From Comamonadaceae bacterium (GTDB lineage Bacteria > Pseudomonadota > Gammaproteobacteria > Burkholderiales > Burkholderiaceae_C), in contig CANJNC010000001.1 in the NCBI GenBank assembly GCA_947475685.1, positions 109,422 through 173,421 on the forward strand: a stretch of DNA of 64,000 nucleotides, written 5' to 3'. A model generated the notes under the pieces. That model was not told the origin of the DNA. It ran no database searches and worked only from the letters and a program-made list of their open reading frames with translations. A program made the position numbers and the translations under genes. Shown one piece after another: positions 46,299 through 55,942 of the stretch; the stretch's first letter is position 1; every line of letters begins with the position of its first letter.

Positions 46299-47831
46299 AT
46301 GTCCGAGCCCCTTTTATCTCTGCACGGCATCACCAAGCGCTACCCATCCGTGATTGCCAACGACCGCGTGTCACTGAGCGTTCAAAGAGGTGAGATTCAC
46401 GCCATCCTTGGAGAAAATGGCGCTGGCAAGTCCACTTTAATGAAAATCATTTATGGTGCTGTAAAGGCCGATGAAGGCACGATTCTCTTTAATGGCAAGC
46501 CCACACTCATTCGCAACCCACAAGAGGCCAGACAACTTGGCATCAGCATGGTCTTTCAACACTTCAGCCTCTTTGACACCCTGAGTGTTGCAGAAAATGT
46601 GTGGCTAGGTCTTGATCGAAGCTTGAGTCTTGGATCAGTCAGTGACAAAATCTTAGAAATAGCCTCTAACTATGGTTTAGACATTGATCCCCTGCGCCCG
46701 GTTTACAGCCTGAGTGTGGGCGAGATGCAAAGGGTCGAGATCATTCGCTCTTTGCTCAACCGGCCTCAATTGTTGATTTTGGATGAACCCACATCGGTCT
46801 TGACCCCTCAAGCCGTGGAGAAACTTTTTGTTGTTTTGAAACAGTTGGCTGCTGAGGGAAAGAGCATTTTGTACATCAGCCATAAGCTGCATGAAATACG
46901 CGCTTTGTGCACTGCCTGCACCGTCATGCGTGGCGGCATGGTCACGGGTTCATGCAACCCTCAAAATGAGTCCAATGATTCTTTGAGTCAACTCATGATT
47001 GGCTCGATGCCCCCAGCTCTGAGCGTTCGTGCGCAAATCCCAGGCAAGCTTGTATTAAGCGTCAATGACTTGACTCTCGCAAAATCAGATCCTTTTGGTG
47101 TTGACTTATCCAATATTGAACTTCAAGTTCAATCTGGTGAAATTGTGGGCATTGCTGGCGTGTCTGGCAACGGCCAACAAGAGCTTTTGTATGCCCTCTC
47201 AGGCGAAGACACTCGCGCTGACAGCGCGTCCATTGTGCTTTTTGATCAAGCTGTTGGCCATTGGCCTCCACAAGAGCGGCGATCTTTGGGCTTGCATTTT
47301 GTTCCAGAGGAAAGACTTGGAAGGGGTGCCGTTCCTGAACTGAGCTTATCGCAAAATCTCCTCTTGACCCGAAAAGAAGCGGTGTCCCAAAACTTGGGGT
47401 GGCTCAATATGAAAAGCCTTCAAATTCAGGCCCAAGTCATCATCGATACCTTTCAAGTCAAAGCCTCTGGGCCCAACGCATTGGCCAAATCCTTGTCAGG
47501 CGGAAATTTGCAAAAGTTTTTGGTCGGACGTGAAATCGATGCAGCCCCTAAACTACTCATCATTTCTCAGCCGACTTGGGGCGTTGATATTGGTGCTTCG
47601 GCACAAATCAGAGCCGCGATTTTGGCATTGAGAGACGCGGGCTGTGCAGTTTTGGTGGTGAGCGAGGAGCTTGACGAGTTGTTGCAGTTGAGTGATCGCT
47701 TGCATGTGATTGCAAACGGCAGACTCTCGCCCTCCTTGTCCAGGCAAGAGGCCCAAGTCAGTTTGATTGGCACTTGGATGAGTGGATTGTGGCCCCAAGC
47801 CAGCGCGGAGACAGCAAATGTTGAAACTTGA
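46299..47831 (+). CDS. BMP-type ABC importer, ATP-binding protein (NupA/YufO-like)
   Basis: The 510-residue protein has two ABC modules. The first has Walker A GENGAGKST (about 38), signature LSVGEMQRVEIIRSLL and Walker B LLILDEPTSVLTPQ. The second has GVSGNGQQELLYAL in place of Walker A (no GKS/T) and LSGGNLQKFLVGREI with LLIISQPTWGVDIGA, as is normal for the sugar/nucleoside class. It should drive import of nucleosides or purines with the two following permeases. Confidence 0.9.
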   Translation: MSEPLLSLHGITKRYPSVIANDRVSLSVQRGEIHAILGENGAGKSTLMKIIYGAVKADEGTILFNGKPTLIRNPQEARQLGISMVFQHFSLFDTLSVAENVWLGLDRSLSLGSVSDKILEIASNYGLDIDPLRPVYSLSVGEMQRVEIIRSLLNRPQLLILDEPTSVLTPQAVEKLFVVLKQLAAEGKSILYISHKLHEIRALCTACTVMRGGMVTGSCNPQNESNDSLSQLMIGSMPPALSVRAQIPGKLVLSVNDLTLAKSDPFGVDLSNIELQVQSGEIVGIAGVSGNGQQELLYALSGEDTRADSASIVLFDQAVGHWPPQERRSLGLHFVPEERLGRGAVPELSLSQNLLLTRKEAVSQNLGWLNMKSLQIQAQVIIDTFQVKASGPNALAKSLSGGNLQKFLVGREIDAAPKLLIISQPTWGVDIGASAQIRAAILALRDAGCAVLVVSEELDELLQLSDRLHVIANGRLSPSLSRQEAQVSLIGTWMSGLWPQASAETANVET

Positions 47832-48915
47832 ACCCCGTGCTCAAGCCTCTGTATTTTGGCGCTATGCGTCACCGCTCCTGGCTTTGCTGATCACCATTTG
47901 CATTGGCGTTTTGCTCTTTACGGCTTTGGGCAAAGATCCCATCAAGGGTTTGGGTGTCTTTTTCTGGGAACCCATTAAAAGCGTCTACGCTCTCTCTGAG
48001 TTGCTGGTCAAGGCCACCCCACTTTTATTGATTGCTTTGGGACTGGCCGTTTGTTTCAGATCGAATATATGGAACATTGGCGCAGAAGGTCAGTTTGTCA
48101 TGGGCGCTGTCTTTGCTGCGGGTGTAGCCATCCAGGCCGATGCCTCAAGTTCGCAGATTTATTGGGTTTGGGTCCTGATAGCTGGCACCTTGGGCGGCAT
48201 GTTTTGGGCAGCCCTCACGGCCGCACTTCGCGATTGGTTCAATGCCAGCGAAATATTGGTGAGTTTGATGCTCGTGTATGTCGCCATCATGATTCTAAAT
48301 TTTTTGGTGTTTGGACCCTGGAAAGACCCTTTGGGTTATAACTTTCCGCAAACCAAAACTTTTGAAACCCTGGCACAAATTCCCAAACTGATCCCTGGTA
48401 CTCGAGTCAATGTAGGGGTGATCCTGACCCTCTTGGGTATTGCGGGATTATGGACCTTTTTGTTTCGCACCCATGCGGGCTTTGCTCAACAAGTGGGTGG
48501 CTTGGCCCCTCATGCGGCTAGATTTGCGGGCTTTTCCTCCAGAAGAGCACTCTGGCTTGCGCTGCTGTGCTCTGGTGCTTCAGCGGGTTTGGCCGGTGCA
48601 CTTGAGGTGGCTGGGCCTTTGAGACAACTCACCCCCTTTGTGCCCGTTGGATACGGCTTTGCAGCGATCATTGTGGTCTTTGTTGGGCGTTTGCATCCCA
48701 TTGGAATCGTGTTTTCAGCCCTTCTCATGAGCATGTTCTACATTGGCGGCGAATTGGCACAATCTCGCTTGGGGATGCCCAAGTCCTTGACGGGTGTTTT
48801 TCAAGGGCTTTTGCTTTTTTCTCTATTGGCTTGTGACACCTTGATGATGTACAAATTGGTTTGGAAAGCCAAAGCACTTGTTGCGCACCCTTTGACCATG
48901 AAGGGAGTGGCGTGA
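47818..48915 (+). CDS. BMP-type ABC importer, permease 1
   Basis: From the ATG at 47818 there are 365 residues with about nine hydrophobic segments. ELLVKATPLLLIALGLAVCFRSNIWNIGAEGQFVMGAVFA is the conserved region of YufP-like nucleoside permeases, and GLVVGGLAPHAARFAGFSSRRALWLALLCSGASAGLAGALE-like motifs follow. It overlaps the ATPase gene by 14 bases and the next permease by one. Confidence 0.9.
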   Translation: MLKLEPRAQASVFWRYASPLLALLITICIGVLLFTALGKDPIKGLGVFFWEPIKSVYALSELLVKATPLLLIALGLAVCFRSNIWNIGAEGQFVMGAVFAAGVAIQADASSSQIYWVWVLIAGTLGGMFWAALTAALRDWFNASEILVSLMLVYVAIMILNFLVFGPWKDPLGYNFPQTKTFETLAQIPKLIPGTRVNVGVILTLLGIAGLWTFLFRTHAGFAQQVGGLAPHAARFAGFSSRRALWLALLCSGASAGLAGALEVAGPLRQLTPFVPVGYGFAAIIVVFVGRLHPIGIVFSALLMSMFYIGGELAQSRLGMPKSLTGVFQGLLLFSLLACDTLMMYKLVWKAKALVAHPLTMKGVA

Positions 48916-49835
48916 TGGAGACCTACGCGCTTTTATGGGCGGCCACTATGAACGCGGGAACTGTTCTTGCGATTGCATCCTTGGGTCTATTGATCAATGA
49001 AAAGGCTGGCATTGTCAACTTGGGCGCTGAAGGCATGATGTTGTGTTCGGCCATCGCAGGGTTTGCAACCGTTTCACATACAGGCAGTGATCTTTTGGGA
49101 TTTTTATCTGGCATGGGGGCGGGTGCCTTGATGGCAGGCCACTTTGGCGTTTTGGTGATTTGGCTGGGAACGAACCAATACGCGACGGGCTTGGCCTTGA
49201 GTTTGTTTGGCGGTGGTTTTTCAGCCTTTGTGGGTGTGAATTATGTGCAAGCCAAGTTGCCAGAACGTGTTCAATATGAGATTCCTTTTTTAAGTGAAAT
49301 ACCATGGCTTGGCTCTGCAGTTTTTAAACACCATCCGTTGGTTTATCTTTGCATTGCTTTTGCCGTTTGTTTGATATTCTTTCTGTATAAAACACGCGCT
49401 GGCTTGATCTTAAGGGCTGTGGGCGAGTCTCCCGAGTCCGCGCACGCGCTTGGGTATCCGGTGAGAAAAATTCGCTTCATGGCGGTTTTGGTGGGCGGGG
49501 CGCTTTGCGGTTTATCAGGCGCCTACATCTCCATTGTCTACACCCCACTTTGGGTCGAAGGCATGATTGCGGGCAAGGGTTGGATTGCATTGGCACTGAC
49601 CACCTTTGCGACTTGGAGACCTGCAAGAATTTTACTTGGCGCTTACTTGTTTGGTGGGGTTACCATGCTACAGTTCCATTTGCAGGCAACAGGCATAGAT
49701 ATTCCCAGTCAGTTTTTAAGTATGTTGCCCTACATGTCTACTATTGTTGTGTTGGCATTGATCTCCAAAAACCCTCAGTGGTTAAGAGTCAATATGCCGG
49801 CCAGCATTGGTAAACCCTTTTTCCCCGGATCGTAA
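48915..49835 (+). CDS. BMP-type ABC importer, permease 2
   Basis: From the ATG at 48915 (TGATG overlap with permease 1) there are 306 residues with about eight hydrophobic segments. Conserved segments include INEKAGIVNLGAEGMMLCSA, TRAGLILRAVGESPESAHALGY and VRKIRFMAVLVGGALCGLSGAYIS, as in YufQ/NupC-like permeases. It pairs with permease 1 to form the channel. Confidence 0.9.
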   Translation: METYALLWAATMNAGTVLAIASLGLLINEKAGIVNLGAEGMMLCSAIAGFATVSHTGSDLLGFLSGMGAGALMAGHFGVLVIWLGTNQYATGLALSLFGGGFSAFVGVNYVQAKLPERVQYEIPFLSEIPWLGSAVFKHHPLVYLCIAFAVCLIFFLYKTRAGLILRAVGESPESAHALGYPVRKIRFMAVLVGGALCGLSGAYISIVYTPLWVEGMIAGKGWIALALTTFATWRPARILLGAYLFGGVTMLQFHLQATGIDIPSQFLSMLPYMSTIVVLALISKNPQWLRVNMPASIGKPFFPGS

Positions 49836-49867
49836 TTTTTAACTCAACTTTAAATGAAGGAACTCAG

Positions 49868-51001
49868 ATGACAGATTTTCACAAGCGTCGTTGGATTCAA
49901 GCAGCTGCGATCACGGCAGTTGCGGCTGCCGCCTTGATTGGCTGCAGCAAAAAGGAAGAGGCCAAGCCAGCAGAAGCACCCAAGGCAGAGCCCTTGAAGA
50001 TTGCATTCGCATATGTGGGCCCCGTGGGTGATGGCGGCTGGACTTTTGCGCATGACAATGCAAGAAAAGCAATTGAAAAAGAGTTTGGCGACAAAATTCA
50101 AACTTCTTTCGCTGAAAACGTTCCCGAGTCTGCTGATGCTGAGCGTGTCATCAAAGACATGGTGACTCAAGGCAATAAATTGATTTTCGGAACCACGTTT
50201 GGTTATATGGACCCGATGCTTAAAGTTGCTGGTGAAAGCAAAGACATCAAATTTGAACATGCAACAGGCTACAAGCAAGCCGATAACATGAACACCTATG
50301 ACAGCAGAACCTATGAGGGTGCTTACCTAGCAGGTGTGATCGCGGGAAAAATGACCAAGAGCAATACGCTTGGTGTGGTTGCTTCGATTCCAATTCCTGA
50401 AGTGATCAGAAACATCAACAGCTTTACTTTGGGGGCCCAATCAAGCAACCCCAAAGTCAAAACCAAAGTGGTCTGGGTCAATGAGTGGTTCAATCCCCCC
50501 AAAGAGACTGAGGCCGCAACAAGTTTGATCAATGGCGGCGCAGACGTCTTGTTCCAAAATACCGACTCGCCTGCTGTGCTTAAAACGGCACAAGACAAAG
50601 GCAAACGCGCCTTTGGATGGGACTCTGACATGACAGCCTACGGACCCAAAGCACATTTGGCTTCAAGCGTCATCAATTGGACCCCTTATTACATCCAAGC
50701 CACCCGCAATGCTCTTGAAGGCAAATGGACAGGCGGTGCTCAAACTTGGTGGGGCGTGAAAGAAGGCGCCATCGATATCGTCTCGATTGCAGAGGATGTT
50801 CCTGCAGAAACCAAAGCCAAGGTGGATGAAGTCAAAGCGGGACTCAAAGCCGGCACATTCTCCATTTGGAAAGGCCCCTTGTTGGACAACTCTGGCAAAG
50901 AAATCTTAAAGAAAGACGAAGTGGCTGATGACAAGTTTTTGAGTGGCATCAAGTTCTATGTCAAAGGGGTTGAAGGCAAAGTCCCCGGTGGTGACAAATA
51001 A
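49868..51001 (+). CDS. BMP family ABC transporter substrate-binding lipoprotein
   Basis: The 377-residue protein has a signal peptide with a lipobox (ALIGC, Cys about 27) after KRRWIQ, so it is probably lipid-anchored. The linker is rich in Ala, Pro and Glu. The mature part has FAYVGPVGDGGWTFAHD, the BMP/Med family start, then YEGAYLAGVIAGKMTK and AFGWDSDM. BMP proteins bind nucleosides or purine-like compounds. It lies 32 bases after permease 2, with AAGGAACTC before the ATG, and is followed by a strong terminator. Confidence 0.92.
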   Translation: MTDFHKRRWIQAAAITAVAAAALIGCSKKEEAKPAEAPKAEPLKIAFAYVGPVGDGGWTFAHDNARKAIEKEFGDKIQTSFAENVPESADAERVIKDMVTQGNKLIFGTTFGYMDPMLKVAGESKDIKFEHATGYKQADNMNTYDSRTYEGAYLAGVIAGKMTKSNTLGVVASIPIPEVIRNINSFTLGAQSSNPKVKTKVVWVNEWFNPPKETEAATSLINGGADVLFQNTDSPAVLKTAQDKGKRAFGWDSDMTAYGPKAHLASSVINWTPYYIQATRNALEGKWTGGAQTWWGVKEGAIDIVSIAEDVPAETKAKVDEVKAGLKAGTFSIWKGPLLDNSGKEILKKDEVADDKFLSGIKFYVKGVEGKVPGGDK

Positions 51002-51022
51002 ATCTAGATTCGTCTAGCTTGT

Positions 51023-51055
51023 AAAAGGAATCGCCAAGGGCGATCCCTTTTTTTT
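51023..51055 (+). terminator. Intrinsic terminator of the BMP importer operon
   Basis: AAAAGG-A-ATCGCC, loop AAG, GGCGAT-C-CCTTTTTTTT: a stem of twelve pairs with one internal mismatch and an eight-base U-run, 22 bases after the stop codon. Confidence 0.9.
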
Positions 51056-51410
51056 AAGCCCATCCGCGCCAACCTATAAAAACGATCTCATAGATTTTCC
51101 TCCTCCCCCATTGCTCTTGGCCTACGTGAGCGTTTGTACTCAGGTAAGAACGCACTCTTTCACTGCACAAGCGCCTGATTTACACCACCTCGCTTTGATC
51201 ACAAGAGCTTCTTGGTTTCTGGCCCAGTCGCCTTGCTTGGCAGTGCCTCATATCCGATTCTTATTCATCGGCTCACAGTTTATGCTCCTCGCTTCCTTTC
51301 CACACTCGGTTAGCCTTGTGCAGTTGCGTTTGCGCTTCGCTCGTCGCGTGATCAACTTGCGGCGGGACTTGCACACGTAGGAGTGCGTCCATGCTGGGCG
51401 CACCAACGAA
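51056..51410. other. Intergenic stretch between two terminators
   Basis: About 350 bases between the BMP operon terminator and the porin terminator. A + strand frame (51,111-51,380) is rich in Leu, Ser and Arg and resembles no family; nothing else was recognised. Confidence 0.4.
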
Positions 51411-51436
51411 AAAAAGTGCGCCGAGGCGCACTTTTT
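51411..51436. terminator. Bidirectional intrinsic terminator, serving the porin gene
   Basis: AAAAAGTGCGCC-GA-GGCGCACTTTTT is a perfect 12-bp inverted repeat with an A-run on one side and a U-run on the other. It lies 51 bases after the porin stop codon. Confidence 0.88.
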
Positions 51437-51486
51437 AATGGGATTGCTCAATCAAGAGCCAAATTTAAATCAGCTGAAGCGTCGAT

Positions 51487-52530
51487 TTAGAAAAAGCCGT
51501 ACAACAAACCAACGTTGATAGATGAAGCTGTTTGACCGGTAGCGATGAAGTTGGCAGTGGCCGACCATGTGAAATTGGAAGCCGCGCTTGGTGTTCCGCT
51601 GTTTTTCACATTGGCGTACTGACCATAAACAGTCAAATCCTTCAAGAACTTGTAATAAACGCCAGCAGCATATGTGCTTGTGTTGTAACCACTCTTGGAG
51701 TCTTTGCTGTTGTATGCACCGAAGTCAAACGTCGTGGTGGGTGCGAACACATAGTTACCACCAACACCAGTTGTATTCAAGCTGTCGTATTTAGGTGTCT
51801 TTTGGTTCAAAGCGATGCCTTTAAGAGTCACAGCACCCAATTTGTAAGTCAAACCACCAACTGTTCCGCTAGTGTTGGCTGCTTGAGCTTGGTAAGAAGC
51901 CAATGTAGCACCCAAAGGACCCGCACCGTATGTCAAAGAGAGTGCATTGCCATCTCTTGCGGCAACGGAAGATGTGTTGTTCTTGGTTGTGAATTCGGCA
52001 CCTAAAGTGAAGCCGTTCATGGAAGGTGATTTGTAAGAAATAGCACCTGTTTCGATCGTTCCCAAAGCGCCGTCGATATCAACTGAGGCCAATGAAGAAC
52101 CGTAATTTGAACCGCTTCTTGGATCAGCAAACAATACGCTATCAAATGCGAAGTTAGACTGTGTACCCACAACCAATGTGCCTGAAGAGCCTTTGACGTA
52201 CAAATTGGCTTGGCGATTGAAAATGGTGTTTCCACCGAAAGCGTAAGATTGTGAATTAGTGGGGTTCAACAAGAAACCTTGCTCTAACTTCACACCACCT
52301 GTGTAGCCGTTGCCCATGCTTTTCTCAGCAGTTAAGCCAAAAAAGTTGGGTGCAAAACCACCTGTGATGAACTCAGTTGTTGTACCTGTTTTTGCTTTAC
52401 CGCCAGAAATTGCCGTTGAAGCAATGCCGCCATCAATCAAAGCGTAAAAGTTAAAACCTTCGGCATGTGCAGCAATACCTGCACCAGCCAACAGTGAAAC
52501 CAATAGTGTTTTCTTAAAAGTATTTTGCAT
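51487..52530 (-). CDS. Outer-membrane porin (Gram-negative general porin family)
   Basis: The 347-residue protein has a signal peptide (to about residue 23, AAHA-E), then FNFYALIDGGIAS, typical of Burkholderiales trimeric porins, and FFGLTAEKSMGNGYTGGVKLEQGF. Alternating beta strands end in a C-terminal phenylalanine (VGLLYGFF), the outer-membrane assembly signal. The loop 3 region FDSVLFADPRSGSNYG is present. It allows passive uptake of small solutes. GGAGA lies before the ATG, and codon use suggests high expression. Confidence 0.95.
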   Translation of the reverse strand: MQNTFKKTLLVSLLAGAGIAAHAEGFNFYALIDGGIASTAISGGKAKTGTTTEFITGGFAPNFFGLTAEKSMGNGYTGGVKLEQGFLLNPTNSQSYAFGGNTIFNRQANLYVKGSSGTLVVGTQSNFAFDSVLFADPRSGSNYGSSLASVDIDGALGTIETGAISYKSPSMNGFTLGAEFTTKNNTSSVAARDGNALSLTYGAGPLGATLASYQAQAANTSGTVGGLTYKLGAVTLKGIALNQKTPKYDSLNTTGVGGNYVFAPTTTFDFGAYNSKDSKSGYNTSTYAAGVYYKFLKDLTVYGQYANVKNSGTPSAASNFTWSATANFIATGQTASSINVGLLYGFF

Positions 52531-52974
52531 GTTTTCTCCGAGTTAAAAAAAAGTTTGAATTCTGTCAACAAAGTGTAATAGCATTTTTTAAGCCAAGAGA
52601 AATATGTCTGTAAAGTGTCGTTTATTTTACAAAACGTTGACAACTTAGTTCATAGGTATTAGTAAGCACATGTTTTTTTAAATAATAAGAGCGTGAATTC
52701 AGATTAATAAATCAACACGCATAAAAGGGGACAAAAAGTATGCATTTTTTTGGTGCACCAATGATCATTTTAGGTGCATTTAAACTGAGCTCGTGCAAGC
52801 GAGGAAGAGTTTTAAATTTCAGACATACATTAGATTTCTTAATTCACGCATAACTTCCTAGGTCCCAACAATGATCGTAAAGAGGGGTGATACTAGATGC
52901 TTTCAAAAGAAAATGTCTTTTTGTTAACCAAGCTTTAAAAGTCAAATTTTGCACATATTGGGCCCACGCAAAAC
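52531..52974. other. AT-rich upstream region of the porin gene
   Basis: About 440 bases, AT-rich next to the porin, without a recognised gene. It should contain the porin promoter. A - strand frame at 52,844-53,047 shows no family. Confidence 0.4.
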
Positions 52975-53193
52975 TTGGCAAACATTGCTTCACAAATATC
53001 TCAATTGCAGTTAAACCAATTGGTGACCAAATTTGGAGGAGACCCAAACTTTCAGGCGCTGTTGTCTACTGGTTCGATACCCGTCTCAGCTCTCCAAACC
53101 AATAAGGCCCTGCTTTCAAGCTCACCAGCACAACAAACGATTGATCCAGTTCAACACCCTGAACTGTATTTAATCGGCCTTCAATTGACTTGA
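52975..53193 (+). CDS. Possible small protein or gene remnant, function unknown
   Basis: A 72-codon frame from TTG, with amino acid make-up that looks protein-like (IASQISQLQLNQLV, then a Gln/Ser/Pro-rich part ending YLIGLQLT). An in-frame stop lies about 40 bases upstream and no ribosome site or ATG is present. It may be a real small gene or the tail of a lost one. It sits just before the change to GC-rich sequence. Confidence 0.25.
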   Translation: MANIASQISQLQLNQLVTKFGGDPNFQALLSTGSIPVSALQTNKALLSSSPAQQTIDPVQHPELYLIGLQLT

Positions 53194-53356
53194 CTCATCA
53201 AGACGAACGATCTCAAAGCGGCAGCATCAGAGCGATCACTTAGTCAATGGCTCTTCAGACAACTTTTCAAATTGCAACAGCAAGAAGCGGGCCCCCGTAT
53301 CTCACCATCAGCAGTCTTGGCCAAGTGATACCCAAGATCCGTTGAGCGAGCCATGC

Positions 53357-54592
53357 TCAGGTGCGGTAAAGGTCTAGCAGCCCAACGGGTGCGCCTGGCA
53401 AGATACGCTCCATGCCCGAAGCGCCAAACGAGAATTGGCGTTGCAGCACGGGGCCAATCAGGCGACGAATGTCAAGGGTAGGCTTCAAGTCACGCCCCTC
53501 TAAGAGTTGTCCGCGTGCCAAGCCGGGCCAGTCGGCCACAACACGTCCGCCTGCGACCTCGCCACCGGCCAGAAACGCCACGCCACCGGTTCCATGATCG
53601 GTGCCGCCCGAGCCATTGAGTGCAGCCGAACGTCCAAACTCGGTCATGACCAAAACCGTTGTGCTCGCCCAATTCAGCCCCAGCGTATTGCGCAGTGCTG
53701 ATAGGGCTTCGTCAAGACTGGGTAGCAAGCGGCCCAAGCGCCCCGCTTGTTGGGTGTGAGTGTCCCAGCCTCCAGCCTCTAGCCAAGCCACCCGTGGACC
53801 TTTGGGGTCCGACAAAAACTTGCCTGCCTGCCGGGCCAAGCCAGTCAATCCGGGGCCATCATTCGCTCCCATGCCCATGTCATTCTGACCCATGGCCTGG
53901 CTCAAGGCATTGGCCAATTGAACGTCGTCGCTATACATCTGGGCCACCCGCGTCATCAGATCCTGGTGGTTGCTAGCGCGGCCCGCAGGAGTCCAGGTGC
54001 TAGCACTGTCCGCACCGCGCAAAGCCAGCGGCATGGCAGCTGTGAGCGCCAACGCGGGCTGACCCGTACTTTGCAAAGCACGACCCAACCACCCCGTGGT
54101 TTGCACAAAGGGCCGATCGCCACCACTCTCCAGCAACTGTTGGGCATCAAAGTGCGATCGCTCCCGGTACGGACTGGCCACCGCGTGGACCACCACAAGC
54201 TCCTTTTGCAAATACCACTGGTGCAAAGTTGCTAAGGCCGGGTGCAGTGAAAAGGTCGTATCCAAAGGCCTCTGGGTTGCTTGTGTGACAGCAATGCCGG
54301 CAGCGGTAGCGGTAGCAGTGGCCAGGGCTTGGTTGCGCGCTGCTGCCTCAGCATGGCCGCGCAAGTCCGCCCATGCAGGATCTCCTGTTGCAGGAACTGC
54401 TGCGAGCCCATCTAGGGCACCGCGCAGCAAGATGACGACCAGACGCTGTTGGCTGTTATCTTTTGCGTTGGAAGGAGCGGCGAAAGCCAGGCGCGCTGGT
54501 ATCTCACAAGCGAGAGCGGCTGCACCTGCGAGAGCGCGCAGGCCGTCTCGGCGCGTCAGGGACAAGGGCACATCAAAGGGGGCGTGATTCAC
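53357..54592 (-). CDS. DUF1501 family protein, exported
   Basis: The 411-residue protein has LTRRDGLRALAGAAALAC near the N-terminus, a Tat-type leader. The core shows VVILLRGALDGLAAVPATGDPAW, SYRERSHFDAQQLLESG-like and WDTHTQQAGRLGRLLPSLDEAL, then VLVMTEFGRSAALNGSGGTDHGTGG, the conserved DUF1501 pattern related to alkaline-phosphatase-like folds. Function is unknown. It lies three bases after the DUF1800 gene. The sequence is clearly more GC-rich than the preceding 53 kb. Confidence 0.9.
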   Translation of the reverse strand: MNHAPFDVPLSLTRRDGLRALAGAAALACEIPARLAFAAPSNAKDNSQQRLVVILLRGALDGLAAVPATGDPAWADLRGHAEAAARNQALATATATAAGIAVTQATQRPLDTTFSLHPALATLHQWYLQKELVVVHAVASPYRERSHFDAQQLLESGGDRPFVQTTGWLGRALQSTGQPALALTAAMPLALRGADSASTWTPAGRASNHQDLMTRVAQMYSDDVQLANALSQAMGQNDMGMGANDGPGLTGLARQAGKFLSDPKGPRVAWLEAGGWDTHTQQAGRLGRLLPSLDEALSALRNTLGLNWASTTVLVMTEFGRSAALNGSGGTDHGTGGVAFLAGGEVAGGRVVADWPGLARGQLLEGRDLKPTLDIRRLIGPVLQRQFSFGASGMERILPGAPVGLLDLYRT

Positions 54593-54595
54593 AAC

Positions 54596-55942
54596 TCATC
54601 TCCTGAGAAATTCCGGACTGGCCAAAGCCAGGGCCAAGGCCTGGGCACTGCTTTCCGCGCGTTCAATGGCCAGCGCGGTGTTGGTGCTCAAGTCTTGGGC
54701 ATAAGCCAAGCGCATCACAGCGCGAGGGTCGGCCGTTTCGCGGTTAGCCTCTCCAAACCGGTCTGCCCATTGCACACGCTTTAGCAACGCGTCGGGTGAG
54801 AGCCATTCTTCGGTGCGGTCTGGCCAACCTTGTGGCGAAGGTGTGCGCCCCAGCGCTTGCCCCATGGCCAGCACCGCACCCACATTTTGCTCAATGGCCC
54901 GCACCGGCAACTTGAGCATTCGGTGGGCAGAAATGACCAGCTCTTCAGGACGCTTGAACTTGGGCGGGTTGTCCGGGGCCCACGACACATCATGGCTGAA
55001 AAGCGTGTGGGCAGTAGCAACCAAGTCTCCATCAGTTTCGGTAAATCGCTGGGCCACCGCACGAATTAGAACGGGAGAAGGCTCATCGGTCACAAAGTGG
55101 CGGCAAAGTTTTGAAGCCATGAACATGGCGCAGGCAGGATGGCGTGACAAATCGGTCAGCAAAACGTCCAGTGCATCTGGCCCCTCTTGATAGGTTTTGC
55201 CCAAGATCACTTTGGACCCCGGTTGGTGCAGCGCGGCAACAAAGTCGCTCTTACCGCCGGTTTGCGGGCTGACTGTCCAGCCGGTCAGCAACATGGCGGT
55301 CTGCGTGACGTCTTGCTGGGAATATCCGGCATGCACGCCCAGTGTGTGCAACTCAAGCAATTCACGGGCGAGGTTTTCGTTCAAGCCTTTTTCGCGGCGC
55401 TGGCCAGCCCTGGACTGAGGTCCAATGGATTGGGCATTGTCCAGATATATCAGCATGGCCGGGTGCAAAATGGCTGCGCGCAGCAAATCTTTGTAACGAC
55501 CAAACGCGTGCGGGCGAATGGCTTCGTACTCATGTGGCCACACCAAAGCCAGCATGGCACCCTTTGTGGCCGCCACACAAAAGTGGTTGGACCAGAACTG
55601 TACCCACCGTTCCGCTACCGGTGTGGGGGTTTCGATCGTATGCTGCCATCGCCGAACGAGGCCCCGAATATTCGTTTGCCGCAGTTCTTTGCGAGATGGC
55701 GTCATTGCACCCAAATCGTCCTTAGGGACCTTTTCTGATTCAGCTTGCTTGGCACTGAGGGCCGCTTTGAGCACCTCGCGCGCAAGCACCAGCGCTTGAA
55801 CGCTGTCAATCAAACCACTGGCGTCAAATGCGGCAGGCCGTTTGAACTGCTCTAAAACCCAAGCACGCGGGTCGGCCTGAAGGGGCAGTTGGCTGTGCTC
55901 GGAGAAACCGAAACGGTGGGAAGCTATGGTCGTTTGCTGCAT
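54596..55942 (-). CDS. DUF1800 family protein
   Basis: The 448-residue protein has the family's VRRWQHTIETPTPVAERWVQFWSNHF, ENLARELLELHTLGVHAGYSQQDVTQTA, MLTGWTV and FRRPEELVISAHRM-like segments. DUF1800 and DUF1501 proteins occur as neighbouring pairs in many Gram-negative bacteria and are thought to act outside the cytoplasm, but their biochemistry is unsettled. No clear signal peptide is seen here. It is the first gene of the pair, preceded by AT-rich sequence that can hold a promoter. Confidence 0.9.
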   Translation of the reverse strand: MQQTTIASHRFGFSEHSQLPLQADPRAWVLEQFKRPAAFDASGLIDSVQALVLAREVLKAALSAKQAESEKVPKDDLGAMTPSRKELRQTNIRGLVRRWQHTIETPTPVAERWVQFWSNHFCVAATKGAMLALVWPHEYEAIRPHAFGRYKDLLRAAILHPAMLIYLDNAQSIGPQSRAGQRREKGLNENLARELLELHTLGVHAGYSQQDVTQTAMLLTGWTVSPQTGGKSDFVAALHQPGSKVILGKTYQEGPDALDVLLTDLSRHPACAMFMASKLCRHFVTDEPSPVLIRAVAQRFTETDGDLVATAHTLFSHDVSWAPDNPPKFKRPEELVISAHRMLKLPVRAIEQNVGAVLAMGQALGRTPSPQGWPDRTEEWLSPDALLKRVQWADRFGEANRETADPRAVMRLAYAQDLSTNTALAIERAESSAQALALALASPEFLRR

